Shown: one piece after another, positions 18,971 to 27,096 of the stretch
Layout of the letters: the number at the start of each line of letters is the position of its first letter
Numbering within the stretch: the first letter of the stretch is position 1
Assembly: GCA_963783095.1 (NCBI GenBank)
Contig: CAWAMR010000002.1
Coordinates: 1,550,001-1,614,000, forward strand
Reading direction: 5' to 3'
Source of the DNA: CAWAMR01 sp963783095
GTDB lineage: Bacteria; Planctomycetota; Planctomycetia; Gemmatales; Gemmataceae
Length of the DNA: 64,000 nt
Translations under genes and position numbers: made by a program
The notes under the pieces: generated by a model
Told to the model about the DNA's origin: nothing
Database searches by the model: none
The model's input: only the letters and a program-made list of their open reading frames with translations

Positions 18971-19060
18971 GAGTGTTCAGTTTTCAGTAAACACCTGAAA
19001 TGCACAGGATCTCTGGTTCTCGCATTTGCTGAACACTGAACACTGAACACTGAACACTTA
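18971..19060. repeat. Intergenic hairpin, TGTTCAG family, copy B3
   Basis: Left arm GTGTTCAGTTTTCAGTAA and a longer right arm with four inverted units (19025-19060). With B2 it makes a tandem pair filling the whole tadZ-tadA gap, ending 2 bp before the tadA ribosome site. Confidence 0.88.
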
Positions 19061-19077
19061 CCGAGAGGTTCACCAAG

Positions 19078-20454
19078 ATGTCACGCCTGCAACAGGGACT
19101 TTCCAAGCTCAACAGCGTAAGCCAGATCGGCACGCGCAATGGTGCGACCGCGGGCGGCAACCCGTCGGGAAGCGGGACGAAGAATTTCGAGGAGTTGAAA
19201 AAACAGATCCATGCCAAGCTGGTCGAGCGACTCGATTTTAGCCGGGTCAAGGATCTGGCCAGCGATGCACTTCGGCGCGATATTCGCCGGGTCATCGAGC
19301 ACTTGTGCGATACCGAGAATCCGCTCCTGAATCGAATGGAGCGCGAGAAACTGATCGAGGAAATTCTCGATGAGACGCTGGGTTTTGGCCCGTTGGAGCC
19401 TCTGCTGAAGGATCCGACCATCAGCGATATCCTCGTGAATGGTCCGAAGAATGTGTATGTCGAGCGCCGGGGCAAACTGGAAAAGACGGAAGTCAACTTC
19501 CGCGACAACGACCATCTATTGCAGATCATCGACCGCATTGTGTCCAAGGTGGGCCGGCGCGTCGATGAAACCTCGCCGCTGGTCGACGCCCGGCTGCCGG
19601 ACGGCTCGCGCGTCAACGCAGTCATCCCGCCGATTGCTCTCGACGGCGCCTCATTGAGCATTCGTCGTTTCGGCTCGAATCCGCTGAAACTCGAAGACTT
19701 GCTCAACTACAAGGCCTTCTCCCCGGAAATGGCCATGCTCCTGGAAGCCTGTATCAAGGCCCGCCTGAACGTGATTATCTCCGGCGGTACCGGTTGCGGT
19801 AAGACGACCCTGCTCAACACGCTGTCCTCGTTCATTCCGCACGATGAACGGCTGGTGACCATCGAGGATGCCGCGGAATTGCAATTGCAGCAGGATCACG
19901 TGGTTCGTCTGGAAACCCGCCCGCCGAACATCGAAGGCAAGGGCATGATCAACACCCGCGATCTGGTTCGCAATGCCCTGCGTATGCGGCCCGAGCGCAT
20001 CATTATCGGTGAATGTCGAGGTGGTGAGACGTTGGATATGTTGCAGGCCATGAACACCGGCCACAGCGGTTCGATGACAACGCTGCACGCCAACTCGGTT
20101 CGCGATGCGATGGCCCGGCTGGAAACAATGATCATGATGGCCGGCTTCGAGTTGCCGATCAAAGCAATGCGTCAGCAGATTGCCTCCGCGGTGGACCTGG
20201 TGATTCAAGCGAATCGCTTGCAGGGCGGACCCCGCAAGGTGACCAGTATCACGGAAGTGATGAATATGGAACAGGACGTCATCATCATGCAGGAAATCTT
20301 TCGGTTCCGACAACTGGGGGTCGATCAAAACGGCCGAGCTTACGGGCAGTTTGAGGCCACCGGAGTCCGGCCCACTTTCGTGAATCGACTGGAATCCAAG
20401 GGCGTGAAACTGCCCTCGAATATGTTTGCCGAGCGAGTTTTACTTCGAGATTGA
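19078..20454 (+). CDS. tadA: Tad secretion ATPase TadA/CpaF
   Basis: Hexameric ATPase powering pilus assembly at the inner membrane. 458 residues. Walker A GGTGCGKT (236-243), Asp box RLVTIEDAAELQL, Walker B RMRPERIIIGECRGGETLDML and His box TGHSGSMTTLHANS, all as in CpaF. Start ATG 19078 with a GAGAGG ribosome site. The N-terminal 35 residues are Gly/Ser-rich and variable. Encoded between tadZ and tadB in the normal order. Confidence 0.95.
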   Translation: MSRLQQGLSKLNSVSQIGTRNGATAGGNPSGSGTKNFEELKKQIHAKLVERLDFSRVKDLASDALRRDIRRVIEHLCDTENPLLNRMEREKLIEEILDETLGFGPLEPLLKDPTISDILVNGPKNVYVERRGKLEKTEVNFRDNDHLLQIIDRIVSKVGRRVDETSPLVDARLPDGSRVNAVIPPIALDGASLSIRRFGSNPLKLEDLLNYKAFSPEMAMLLEACIKARLNVIISGGTGCGKTTLLNTLSSFIPHDERLVTIEDAAELQLQQDHVVRLETRPPNIEGKGMINTRDLVRNALRMRPERIIIGECRGGETLDMLQAMNTGHSGSMTTLHANSVRDAMARLETMIMMAGFELPIKAMRQQIASAVDLVIQANRLQGGPRKVTSITEVMNMEQDVIIMQEIFRFRQLGVDQNGRAYGQFEATGVRPTFVNRLESKGVKLPSNMFAERVLLRD

Positions 20455-20523
20455 GCCGGAGGGGATCGGCAATCGGCAACGACACGATCGACGATCCTCA
20501 CCCCCGCATCTGAGAGTGACACC

Positions 20524-21484
20524 ATGAGTCCGATATTGATCGCCGTGTTGATTTTCGTCCTGGTAACCGGCCTGGTCGGCGCTGTGGCTTTCATGATGAA
20601 GGGCGACAGCGGCGAGCGCATCAACGAACGTCTCGACTCCCTCGTCGGTCGAACCGGCCGAAAGGATTCGTCGGCGGACTTGTTGCTCCGCCAGGCGTTG
20701 CAGGAAGTGAATACCCAGAGCCTGCTCGAACGGATGACACCCGAAATCTTCAAGGTGTCGAAGCTGTTCGAGCAGGCCGATGTGAACATGAAGCCCGAGC
20801 ATGCTGTTCGGCATCGGCCTGGGGTTGGGCCTCGGCTTGACTATGGTCACGCTGGTATTCGTGAATATATATGTCGCTCCGGTAGCCGGGTTGGTTGGGT
20901 TCTTCCTGCCGCTGTTGTGGTTGTATTTCAAGCGCAACGGCCGGCTCAAGAGATTTGCTTCCCAGTTGCCCGACGCCATGGAACTGGTGGCGCGGGCGTT
21001 GCGGGCCGGTCACTCGCTGGCAGCGGGCCTGCACGTGGTCGCCGAGGAAATGCCCCAGCCCATCGCCAAGGAGTTCGGCCGGGTTTATGAGGAACAGAAT
21101 CTCGGCATCGCCCTGGAAGATGCGCTCAAGAATATGTGCAACCGAATCCCGAACCTCGACCTGCGCTTCTTCGTGACTTCCGTGGCCATCCAGCGGCAAA
21201 CCGGCGGCGACCTCGCGGAAATTCTCGATCGGATCGGCTACATCATCCGGGAGCGCTTCAAGATTCTCGGTCAGGTGAAGGCGCTGACCGCCGAAGGCCG
21301 GCTCTCCGGCATCGTGCTGATTGCCCTGCCGATCGGATTGTTTCTGATGATGCTGTCGATGAAGCCGGATTATGTTGCTTTGCTGTGGACCGATCCGATG
21401 GGGGTCAAGATGAGCATCGGTGCCATCGTCTTGATGCTGGTCGGGGCCTTCTCGATCAAGAAGATTATCGACATCAAAGTGTAA
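20524..21484 (+). pseudogene. tadB: Tad inner-membrane platform protein TadB, split by a frameshift
   Basis: Polytopic platform protein with a type II secretion F domain. The first frame (from ATG 20524) gives an N-terminal membrane helix and RLDSLVGRTGRKDSSADLLLRQALQEVNTQSLLERMTPEIFKVSKLFEQADVNMKPE. Near 20800 the coding sense passes to the frame of 20801-21484: LFGIGLGLGLGLTMVTLVF, then the T2SSF core PDAMELVARALRAGHSLAAGLHVVAEEMP and FVTSVAIQRQTGGDLAEIL. The two parts together match one TadB of about 320 residues. With one net frame change and no other damage, an indel error is as likely as a real mutation. Confidence 0.85.
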
Positions 21485-21488
21485 AGAA

Positions 21489-21574
21489 GTTTCAAGTTCC
21501 AAGTTGAAGAATCTTGGACATGAGAACTGTGAGGCACTGAATCGCCCCGCAATTGACTTGGAACTTGGAACTAA
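21489..21574. repeat. Intergenic hairpin, TTCCAAG family, copy A4
   Basis: Left arm TTTCAAGTTCCAAGTTGAAG (21490 on), 41-nt unique centre, right arm TTGACTTGGAACTTGGAACT. It begins 5 bp after the tadB stop and ends just before the GAAGAGGA ribosome site of tadC. Confidence 0.88.
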
Positions 21575-21595
21575 ACTGACGAAGAGGATACTCCC

Positions 21596-22552
21596 GTGAT
21601 TTTGCTTGCTTTTACTGTTGCCGAACTTACTCCAATCATTGCTTTTGTGGTCATGATGGTCGGCGTTTGGGCGGTGGTAACTCTGGTGTCCAAGAAAACC
21701 AGTCAGGCCGAGGAGCGTCTCGATCGACTGGGCCGGCCGACCCAATCGAATCTGGATTCGGATGGTTTGCCGGTTCAAGCGAAACAACGCTTCAGCGGCC
21801 TGAAGGACGCCATCAGCAGTTTGGGCGGTGCGATGGAGCCGCAGTCCGATCTGGAGAAGAACCAGCTTCGGGTCAGGTTGATGAACGCCGGGTTTCGCCA
21901 CGAATCGGCCCCGATGGTTTATCAGGGCATCCGCTTTGTCAGTTTGATGGTGTTCCTGATTCCCGCCGGCGCTTACTTCCTCTTGAAGGACGGCTTTACC
22001 TTCAAGGCGGTCCAGTGGATCGTGATTCTCGGCGGAGTGGGCTTTTACTTTCCGCAAGTCGGTTTATGGCACCTTCGCTCCACTCGGCAGAAGGAGATTT
22101 TTCTGAGTTTGCCGGATGCGCTCGATTTGCTGGTTGTCTGTGTCGAGAGTGGACTGGGATTGGATGCTGCCATGAGAAAAGTGACCGAGGAAATGAAAGG
22201 GCACGCCAAAGTCATTTGCGAGGAACTGGCGCTGGCCAATATGCAGCTTCAGATGGGCCGGCCCCGGCGCGAGGTATTGCACGATTTGGGTGTTCGTACC
22301 GGCGTTGATGATGTGCGAGCTCTGGCGGCAATATTGATACAAGCGGATCGGTTTGGTGCAAGCATTGCTCAGGCGTTACGCGTTCAATCGGATTCGATGC
22401 GAACTCGCCGCCGGCAAATTGCCGAAGAAAAAGCAGCGAAGACGGCAGTACAACTGATCTTTCCGTTGGTGCTGTTCATCTTCCCGGCGATTTTCGTCGT
22501 GCTGTGCGGCCCCGCGGCCATTCAGATTTCGAAGGGACTGCTTAAAGGATAA
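21596..22552 (+). CDS. tadC: Tad inner-membrane platform protein TadC
   Basis: Second T2SSF-domain platform protein. 318 residues, starting at GTG 21596 after GAAGAGGA. A first membrane helix (LTPIIAFVVMMVGVWAVVTLV), a cytoplasmic segment, two helices near residues 115-165, the F domain (SLPDALDLLVVCVESGLGLDAAMRKVTEEM ... LAAILIQADRFGASIAQALR) and a terminal helix LIFPLVLFIFPAIFVVLCGPA. Partner of TadB in the inner-membrane platform. Confidence 0.92.
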   Translation: MILLAFTVAELTPIIAFVVMMVGVWAVVTLVSKKTSQAEERLDRLGRPTQSNLDSDGLPVQAKQRFSGLKDAISSLGGAMEPQSDLEKNQLRVRLMNAGFRHESAPMVYQGIRFVSLMVFLIPAGAYFLLKDGFTFKAVQWIVILGGVGFYFPQVGLWHLRSTRQKEIFLSLPDALDLLVVCVESGLGLDAAMRKVTEEMKGHAKVICEELALANMQLQMGRPRREVLHDLGVRTGVDDVRALAAILIQADRFGASIAQALRVQSDSMRTRRRQIAEEKAAKTAVQLIFPLVLFIFPAIFVVLCGPAAIQISKGLLKG

Positions 22553-22555
22553 AAT

Positions 22556-22638
22556 AAGTTCCAAGTTCCAGGTTCCAAGTTCTAAGTTGAAATCCAAAGA
22601 ATCATGGGATTTAACTTGGAACCCGGAACTTGGAACCG
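22556..22638. repeat. Intergenic hairpin, TTCCAAG family, copy A5
   Basis: Left arm of five TTCCAAG-like units (22557-22593), 15-nt centre, right arm AACTTGGAACCCGGAACTTG. It begins 4 bp after the tadC stop and ends 7 bp before the AGGAAGG ribosome site of the lipoprotein gene. Confidence 0.9.
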
Positions 22639-22658
22639 AAAAAAGGAAGGATTCCATA

Positions 22659-23429
22659 ATGAACGGATTCATGAAACGAACAGTCCTCGGCCTGTGCATG
22701 GTCGGCGGACTGGCTTCGGTTGGATGTACGGGTGGCGAGCACTATCGCAATCTCGTCGATCCCTGTCAGCAGGAACGCTACGCCGCTGCCGCCCGGCAGT
22801 CGGTGCTCGAGTCATTTACTCCTCAAGTGGGCAACGGCCATATTCTGGATCAAACGATCTGGAATTATCACTTTGTGGAGGGGACCGACAAGCTGCATCC
22901 CGGCGGTATGGCAAAACTCGATCAACTGGTGCGAACTCGACCCCAACCGGACGGTCGGGTTTTCCTGGCGACGGCGCGCGACTTGACTTTCAGGCCGGCT
23001 GACGCCGATAATTTCTCAGCGACGCGAAGCGATTTGAACAATCGGCGGATTCAGACGATTCAGAAGTATCTTGCGTCCCAAACTGCGGATCGCCCCATGC
23101 AGTTCGAGGTGGTGGTCCACGATCCCGCACCGACCAATATTGCAGCGGTCTCGGCAGGCTTGTCGATTCTCCGGCAACGCAATAATTATGGCACCTATGG
23201 CTATAGTATTGGGGCCACGGCAGGTGGAGGCGGTGGCGGAGGTGCAGGCATGGGGGCTGGGATGGGCGGCGGCGCGGGCGGTGGCATGGGCGGCGGGATG
23301 GGCGGCGGGATGGGCGGCGGCATGGGCGGTGGTATGGGCGGTGCTATGGGACAAGGCGCGATCCAGGGCGGAACGCCTGGCGGGTCGACGGGTGGAACGC
23401 CCGGTGGGCCGGGTAATCCGACGCAGTGA
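22659..23429 (+). CDS. Tad-associated lipoprotein (CpaD-like) with Gly-Met repeats
   Basis: A 256-residue predicted lipoprotein: signal MKRTVLGLCMVGGLASVGC with the lipobox cysteine at the end. The central part, with SATRSDLNNRRIQTIQKYLASQTADRPMQFEVVVHD, recalls the region of CpaD/OmpA-like proteins where a helix precedes a beta-strand; the pilotin-like role in the pilus is inferred from position. The last 80 residues are almost pure Gly with Met, Ala, Ser and Thr (repeats of GGGM), coded by a GGCGGGATG-like tandem. Start ATG 22659 with AGGAAGG upstream. Confidence 0.6.
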   Translation: MNGFMKRTVLGLCMVGGLASVGCTGGEHYRNLVDPCQQERYAAAARQSVLESFTPQVGNGHILDQTIWNYHFVEGTDKLHPGGMAKLDQLVRTRPQPDGRVFLATARDLTFRPADADNFSATRSDLNNRRIQTIQKYLASQTADRPMQFEVVVHDPAPTNIAAVSAGLSILRQRNNYGTYGYSIGATAGGGGGGGAGMGAGMGGGAGGGMGGGMGGGMGGGMGGGMGGAMGQGAIQGGTPGGSTGGTPGGPGNPTQ

Positions 23430-23525
23430 GCCGGACCGACAATGGGAGGGTGGGCGGAGTCTTCGATACCCACCCATTGTCAGCGAGAGATTGTGTAAAG
23501 TCGGTTGACAATATGCCGTCACGGA

Positions 23526-23552
23526 GGGCGACCTGTTCAGGTCGCCCTTTTT
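23526..23552 (+). terminator. Rho-independent terminator after the pilus lipoprotein gene
   Basis: Perfect 10-bp stem GGGCGACCTG/CAGGTCGCCC with a two-base loop (a four-base loop if the end pair opens) followed by TTTTT. It lies 96 bp after the lipoprotein stop and 33 bp before the next gene, so transcription from the pilin side probably ends or is attenuated here. Confidence 0.8.
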
Positions 23553-23584
23553 GGCATCCATGCAGTTTCATTGATGAGTGCACT

Positions 23585-23815
23585 ATGACGCGATTTTTCT
23601 CTTCGTTGCTTGCCATGCTCATTGTTCCGCTCGGCGCCTGTGGTGCCTGCCAATCGACGCCGGGTGTGTACGCAAGCAGTATCGGCGGTTTCTGGCAAGG
23701 CTTTACCCATTACTGGAGCCGGCTCGTCACCAGCGTCGACGGGGTTGTCATGATGGCCATTGGTTTGGGAGCATTGGGCATCTTCATCATCACCAGGGGT
23801 AAGTGGATCAAATAA
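23585..23815 (+). CDS. Small two-helix membrane protein in the Tad cluster
   Basis: A 76-residue protein with an N-terminal hydrophobic segment ending GACGAC (lipobox-like, LGAC) and a C-terminal helix GVVMMAIGLGALGIFIITRGKWIK. No known family is recognisable. It starts at ATG 23585, directly after a terminator, and a TGTTCAG hairpin follows 2 bp after its stop. Position between pilus genes suggests a minor assembly component, but nothing in the sequence proves this. Confidence 0.55.
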   Translation: MTRFFSSLLAMLIVPLGACGACQSTPGVYASSIGGFWQGFTHYWSRLVTSVDGVVMMAIGLGALGIFIITRGKWIK

Positions 23816-23816
23816 C

Positions 23817-23911
23817 AGTGTTCAGTGTTCAGTATTCAGTGTTCAGTAAAGACTCTAGAGTCTGCTACTGAACACTGAACACCGAACACTGAACACTGAA
23901 CACTGAATACT
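23817..23911. repeat. Intergenic hairpin, TGTTCAG family, copy B4
   Basis: Left arm of four units (23817-23850), a small perfect palindrome AGACTCTAGAGTCT at the centre, and right arm of six inverted units (23866-23911). It starts 2 bp after one stop and ends 3 bp before the next ATG, so it is the entire spacer and leaves no room for a ribosome site. Confidence 0.9.
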
Positions 23912-23914
23912 ATT

Positions 23915-25270
23915 ATGAAACACAGCAATGCTTCAGGTTCCGAATGGGATGTCGCCAGCATGTTGGAGGCACCTTCCGCCCCCGAATCCCTCAAGGAAGC
24001 GGGATTGACGCTGGCGTTCCTCAACGACATGATTCTGAAGGCACGTTTATATCCGCGGCGGCATGATCGGCCGCGACCTGGCTCAGTATCTGTGCCTGCC
24101 GTTCAAAGTGATTCGCGAACGATCAAGTTTCTCAAGGACGAAAAGCACATCGAGGTGATGGGCGGCGACCTGGTCGGCGAAGTCAGCTATCGGTTCAGCC
24201 TGACCGACGTCGGCCGCAAGCGGGCCCAGGAAGCGATGCAGATTGTGCGGCTATGTCGGCCCTGCTCCCGTGCCGATCGAAGACTATGTCGAACAATGCT
24301 ATCGCCAGGCCGTCACCGGCATTGCGTTGCACGCCCGAAAGCCTGCAGGCGCCCTTTTCGCACCTGGTGCTGAGCGAAGATCTATTCAACGCCATCGGGC
24401 CCGCGATCGTCTGCGGCCGATCGGTGTTCATCTACGGGCCGCCCGGCAACGGCAAAACAGCCATCGCCCGGTCGATCGGCGAGTTCATGAATCAGATCGG
24501 GCGGTGCCGTCTACGTGCCGCACGCCTTCATCGCCGACGGCAACATCATTACCGTCTTCGATCCCGTCGCTGCATCAGGTCGACGATCACCGATCGAAGA
24601 TCATGCTGGATGACGGGATGCCACGGTAAAGCGCTTGCTGACCACCGGCGCGGTCGATCCGCGCTGGGTGTCGCATCGTCGGCCCGGTGATCGTGACCGG
24701 CGGCGAATTGACGCTCGAAATGCTCGACCTCCGCTACAACTCCGAGGCCAAGTTCTATCAGGCCCCGATCCACTTCAAGGCCAACGGCGGCGTGTTCCTC
24801 ATCGACGACTTCGGCCGGCAGATTGTCAGCCCCAAGGAACTGCTCAATCGCTGGATTCTGCCGCTCGAAGACCGCCACGATTTCCTCACGGTTGTCCAAC
24901 GGCAAGAAATTCCAGGTGCCCTTCGAACAACTGATCATCTTTTCAACGAACCTCGATCCGAAAGACCTGGTCGACGACGCCTTCCTGCGTCGTATCCGGC
25001 ACAAGGTCGGGATCAACGCGCCGACACGGGATGTGTACGAGAAAATCTTCAACAACTATGCCCGAAAGCCTGAGCATGAACCCTTGTCCGGAGGCGATCG
25101 ACTATTTGTACGAGCGCTATTACAATCGCGGCCGAACGCCGCGGGCCAGCGATTGTCGCGATTTGTTGGAGATCGTTCAATCGATTTGTCGATACAGACG
25201 GCAACCCGTGCATCTTACGCGCGACCTGATCGCCGAAGCCTCGGCGAGCTTTATCGCCGAGTTTACTTGA
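23915..25270 (+). pseudogene. MoxR-like AAA+ ATPase broken by many frameshifts
   Basis: Reading across all three frames recovers one continuous AAA+ protein: LKEAGLTLAFLNDMILKA, then IRGGMIGRDLAQYLCLPFKV, FLKDEKHIEVMGGDLVGEVSYRFSLTDVGRKRAQEAM, CGYVGPAPVPIEDYVEQCYRQAVTG, Walker A YGPPGNGKTAIARS, Walker B FKANGGVFLIDDFGRQ, sensor LIIFSTNLDP, and the arginine-finger region VDDAFLRRIRHKVGI. I count about eight or nine frame changes in 1.35 kb (near 24045, 24117, 24241, 24323, 24500, 24600, 24685, 24895 and 25065), yet residues between them are well conserved. It sits in the Tad locus, where it may have driven pilus or surface-protein maturation. Confidence 0.75.
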
Positions 25271-25360
25271 TGTGGTGCCGCCTCTTTCTCCCCCCGCTCC
25301 GGCTCCTTTTTTCGCTCAGCGGAAGAAGCCGGAGGAGGTGTTGCGCCCGAGGATTCGATC

Positions 25361-26353
25361 ATGGACGGTCGTTGGAATCGCTGGCTGGCCAGCTGCGCTC
25401 TTCTGAGCCTAATCGGCTGCACTCACTCCAATTCGGTCTCATCGCCTTCGGGAACAACCCCGCTGGTTTCCAACAAGTCCAGAGTGGACGATAAGCGCGA
25501 GAAAAAACGGTCCGCAAGCCCCGATACTCTTGTCGTGCTGGGCGATACGCATCTGGCCGCTGCCAAGCAGGAAGGCCATTCCGCTGCGGAGCGCGAAGCG
25601 CTGTTGCGTTCGGCAAACAAAGTGTATCAAGAAGCCCTACAGCGCGATCCCAAAAATATGCGCGGCTATGGCGGACTGGCGGAAATGTATACCTTCATGG
25701 GGGATAAGGACAAGGCTCTCGAAACCTATCAGCGCACTGCCAAATTGTTCCCGAAGAATAGCGACGTTTACGTGGCGATGGCGATCTGCTGCAAACACTT
25801 TAATGACTCGGACGGAGCCGTGCAGTTCCTGCACCAGGCGACCAAGCTCAATCCGGACGATCGGCGTCTAAAAATCAATCTCGGCTTTGAATTTGCGATG
25901 GCCAAGCGATATAAGGAAGCTTATATCTGGCTCGAGCAATACCAAGGAGCAGCTCAGGCACACTATTCTCTGGCACAAGTCTACGAACGTCAAGGCGACC
26001 TAGCCCAAGCGCAGAATGAGTTGCAGTTGTCGCTGCAAGTCGATCCCAATTACCGCCCCGCGAACGATATGATGGCTCAACTCGCCGACACGAATCAACC
26101 GATCGGCGTCGAGGGATCCGGTGGGCTGAAAACCGTTGGTTATGAGGATTTGTCCTCGATTCCCGAATACCGTCTGGCACCCAACGCCAGGTTGATTAGC
26201 CAACCCGATCCTCGAAACCAGACGGACAAGAATCTGCCGGCCACCACACCAAACCCCTTGCCGGTAACCTCGATACAGATCCCCGAAGTGGTGCCCGCCA
26301 ACCCATCCGGAACACTGCCTGGAATGCCGCTGGGCAACGGGTGGGAGCGCTGA
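25361..26353 (+). CDS. tadD: TadD-like TPR lipoprotein
   Basis: A 330-residue lipoprotein: signal peptide with lipobox LIGC at residues 17-20, then four to five tetratricopeptide repeats (ANKVYQEALQRDPKNMRGYGGLAEMYTFMGDKDKALETYQRTAKLFPKNSDVYVAM and following) and a Pro-rich tail of about 90 residues. TPR lipoproteins at the end of tad loci (TadD) act as pilotins for the secretin. The gene ends the Tad cluster here; assignment rests on domain and position. Start ATG 25361 follows a GAGGA-containing stretch. Confidence 0.75.
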   Translation: MDGRWNRWLASCALLSLIGCTHSNSVSSPSGTTPLVSNKSRVDDKREKKRSASPDTLVVLGDTHLAAAKQEGHSAAEREALLRSANKVYQEALQRDPKNMRGYGGLAEMYTFMGDKDKALETYQRTAKLFPKNSDVYVAMAICCKHFNDSDGAVQFLHQATKLNPDDRRLKINLGFEFAMAKRYKEAYIWLEQYQGAAQAHYSLAQVYERQGDLAQAQNELQLSLQVDPNYRPANDMMAQLADTNQPIGVEGSGGLKTVGYEDLSSIPEYRLAPNARLISQPDPRNQTDKNLPATTPNPLPVTSIQIPEVVPANPSGTLPGMPLGNGWER

Positions 26354-26400
26354 TCTTTAGCTCAACACGAAGCTTACACGGCGTGTACTCACGCTCGCGT

Positions 26401-26901
26401 TCAGCGCCTGGTTCCATGTTGCCTTTTTCCTTTTATCCAGTCCACATTTTCGCATTCCGGAAACTGTTGCAGTGCCTGTTCGGGTGTGAGATTGAAGATT
26501 ACCCGACCGTTGGTGGTCCAGTTTCCGCGCTCGAACATGAATACCGCCGTTGCGGAACGCGCTTCGCCCGCTGCCGGCAAGCCTTCCATGTCGCCGCCTT
26601 CGATGGCCTCAAATTGAATCGTGGCCGGGATCAAGCCGATCATTTGTTTGCGTCGAGGTTCGCGTCCGAGCAGCAATTCGCCCGCAAATGTGCAACTAAC
26701 CCAGCGCAGGCCGCGCGGCAGCCCCGTGCCGGCAGCAGCTTTCAGGAAAATCTGCTCGAACCGTTCCTTTCGGAGCCGAAATAGCTCGCGGGCGCGCTCC
26801 GATTGAATGGTGTGCCCGATACCCAGCAAGCGCCAGGCCAGAACCAGCACCACCAACCCCGCGACAGGAATAAGCATCAGCCAGGGGTCGAGCCAATTCA
26901 T
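26401..26901 (-). CDS. Small membrane-anchored protein of unknown function
   Basis: A 166-residue protein with one N-terminal membrane helix (LMLIPVAGLVVLVLAWRLLGI), then a basic helical segment (ERARELFRLRKERFEQIF) and a soluble C-terminal domain with EAIEGGDMEGLPAAGEARSATAVFMFERGNWTTNGRVIFNLTPEQALQQFP. No family recognised. The N-terminus precedes a repeat-filled spacer; the gene is convergent with the TadD-like gene and its 3' end is 48 bp from that stop. Confidence 0.6.
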   Translation of the reverse strand: MNWLDPWLMLIPVAGLVVLVLAWRLLGIGHTIQSERARELFRLRKERFEQIFLKAAAGTGLPRGLRWVSCTFAGELLLGREPRRKQMIGLIPATIQFEAIEGGDMEGLPAAGEARSATAVFMFERGNWTTNGRVIFNLTPEQALQQFPECENVDWIKGKRQHGTRR

Positions 26902-26937
26902 GGGGCGACCTCATGTAATGGAACGGAACGGGTCTTT

Positions 26938-27096
26938 GACTCAAAAATCCCAAATCCCAAATCCCAAATCCCAAACAAATCCCAATTTCGAAATGACCAA
27001 AACGCAAACCCTTCAGCCTCCGATGTATCGTTTCTTGTTTTCTTTGGGATTTTGGAGTTGTTTGTCATTTGGAATTTGTGTTTTTGGAATTTTGAG
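26938..27096. repeat. Intergenic hairpin, AATCCCA family (D)
   Basis: Left arm of four 7-nt AATCCCA units and degenerate continuations (26938-27005), right arm TCTTTGGGATTTTGGAGTTG continuing to 27096. The same GGAACGGGTCTTT phrase flanks it on both sides (26927 and 27107), as a direct repeat of about 13 bp. The reading frame of the adjacent minus-strand gene runs into it. Confidence 0.8.

Noticed and set aside
23817..23911. Terminator or attenuator function for B4
   Set aside because: The hairpin has no poly-T run and ends 3 bp from the next start; a structural role remains possible but not as a standard terminator.
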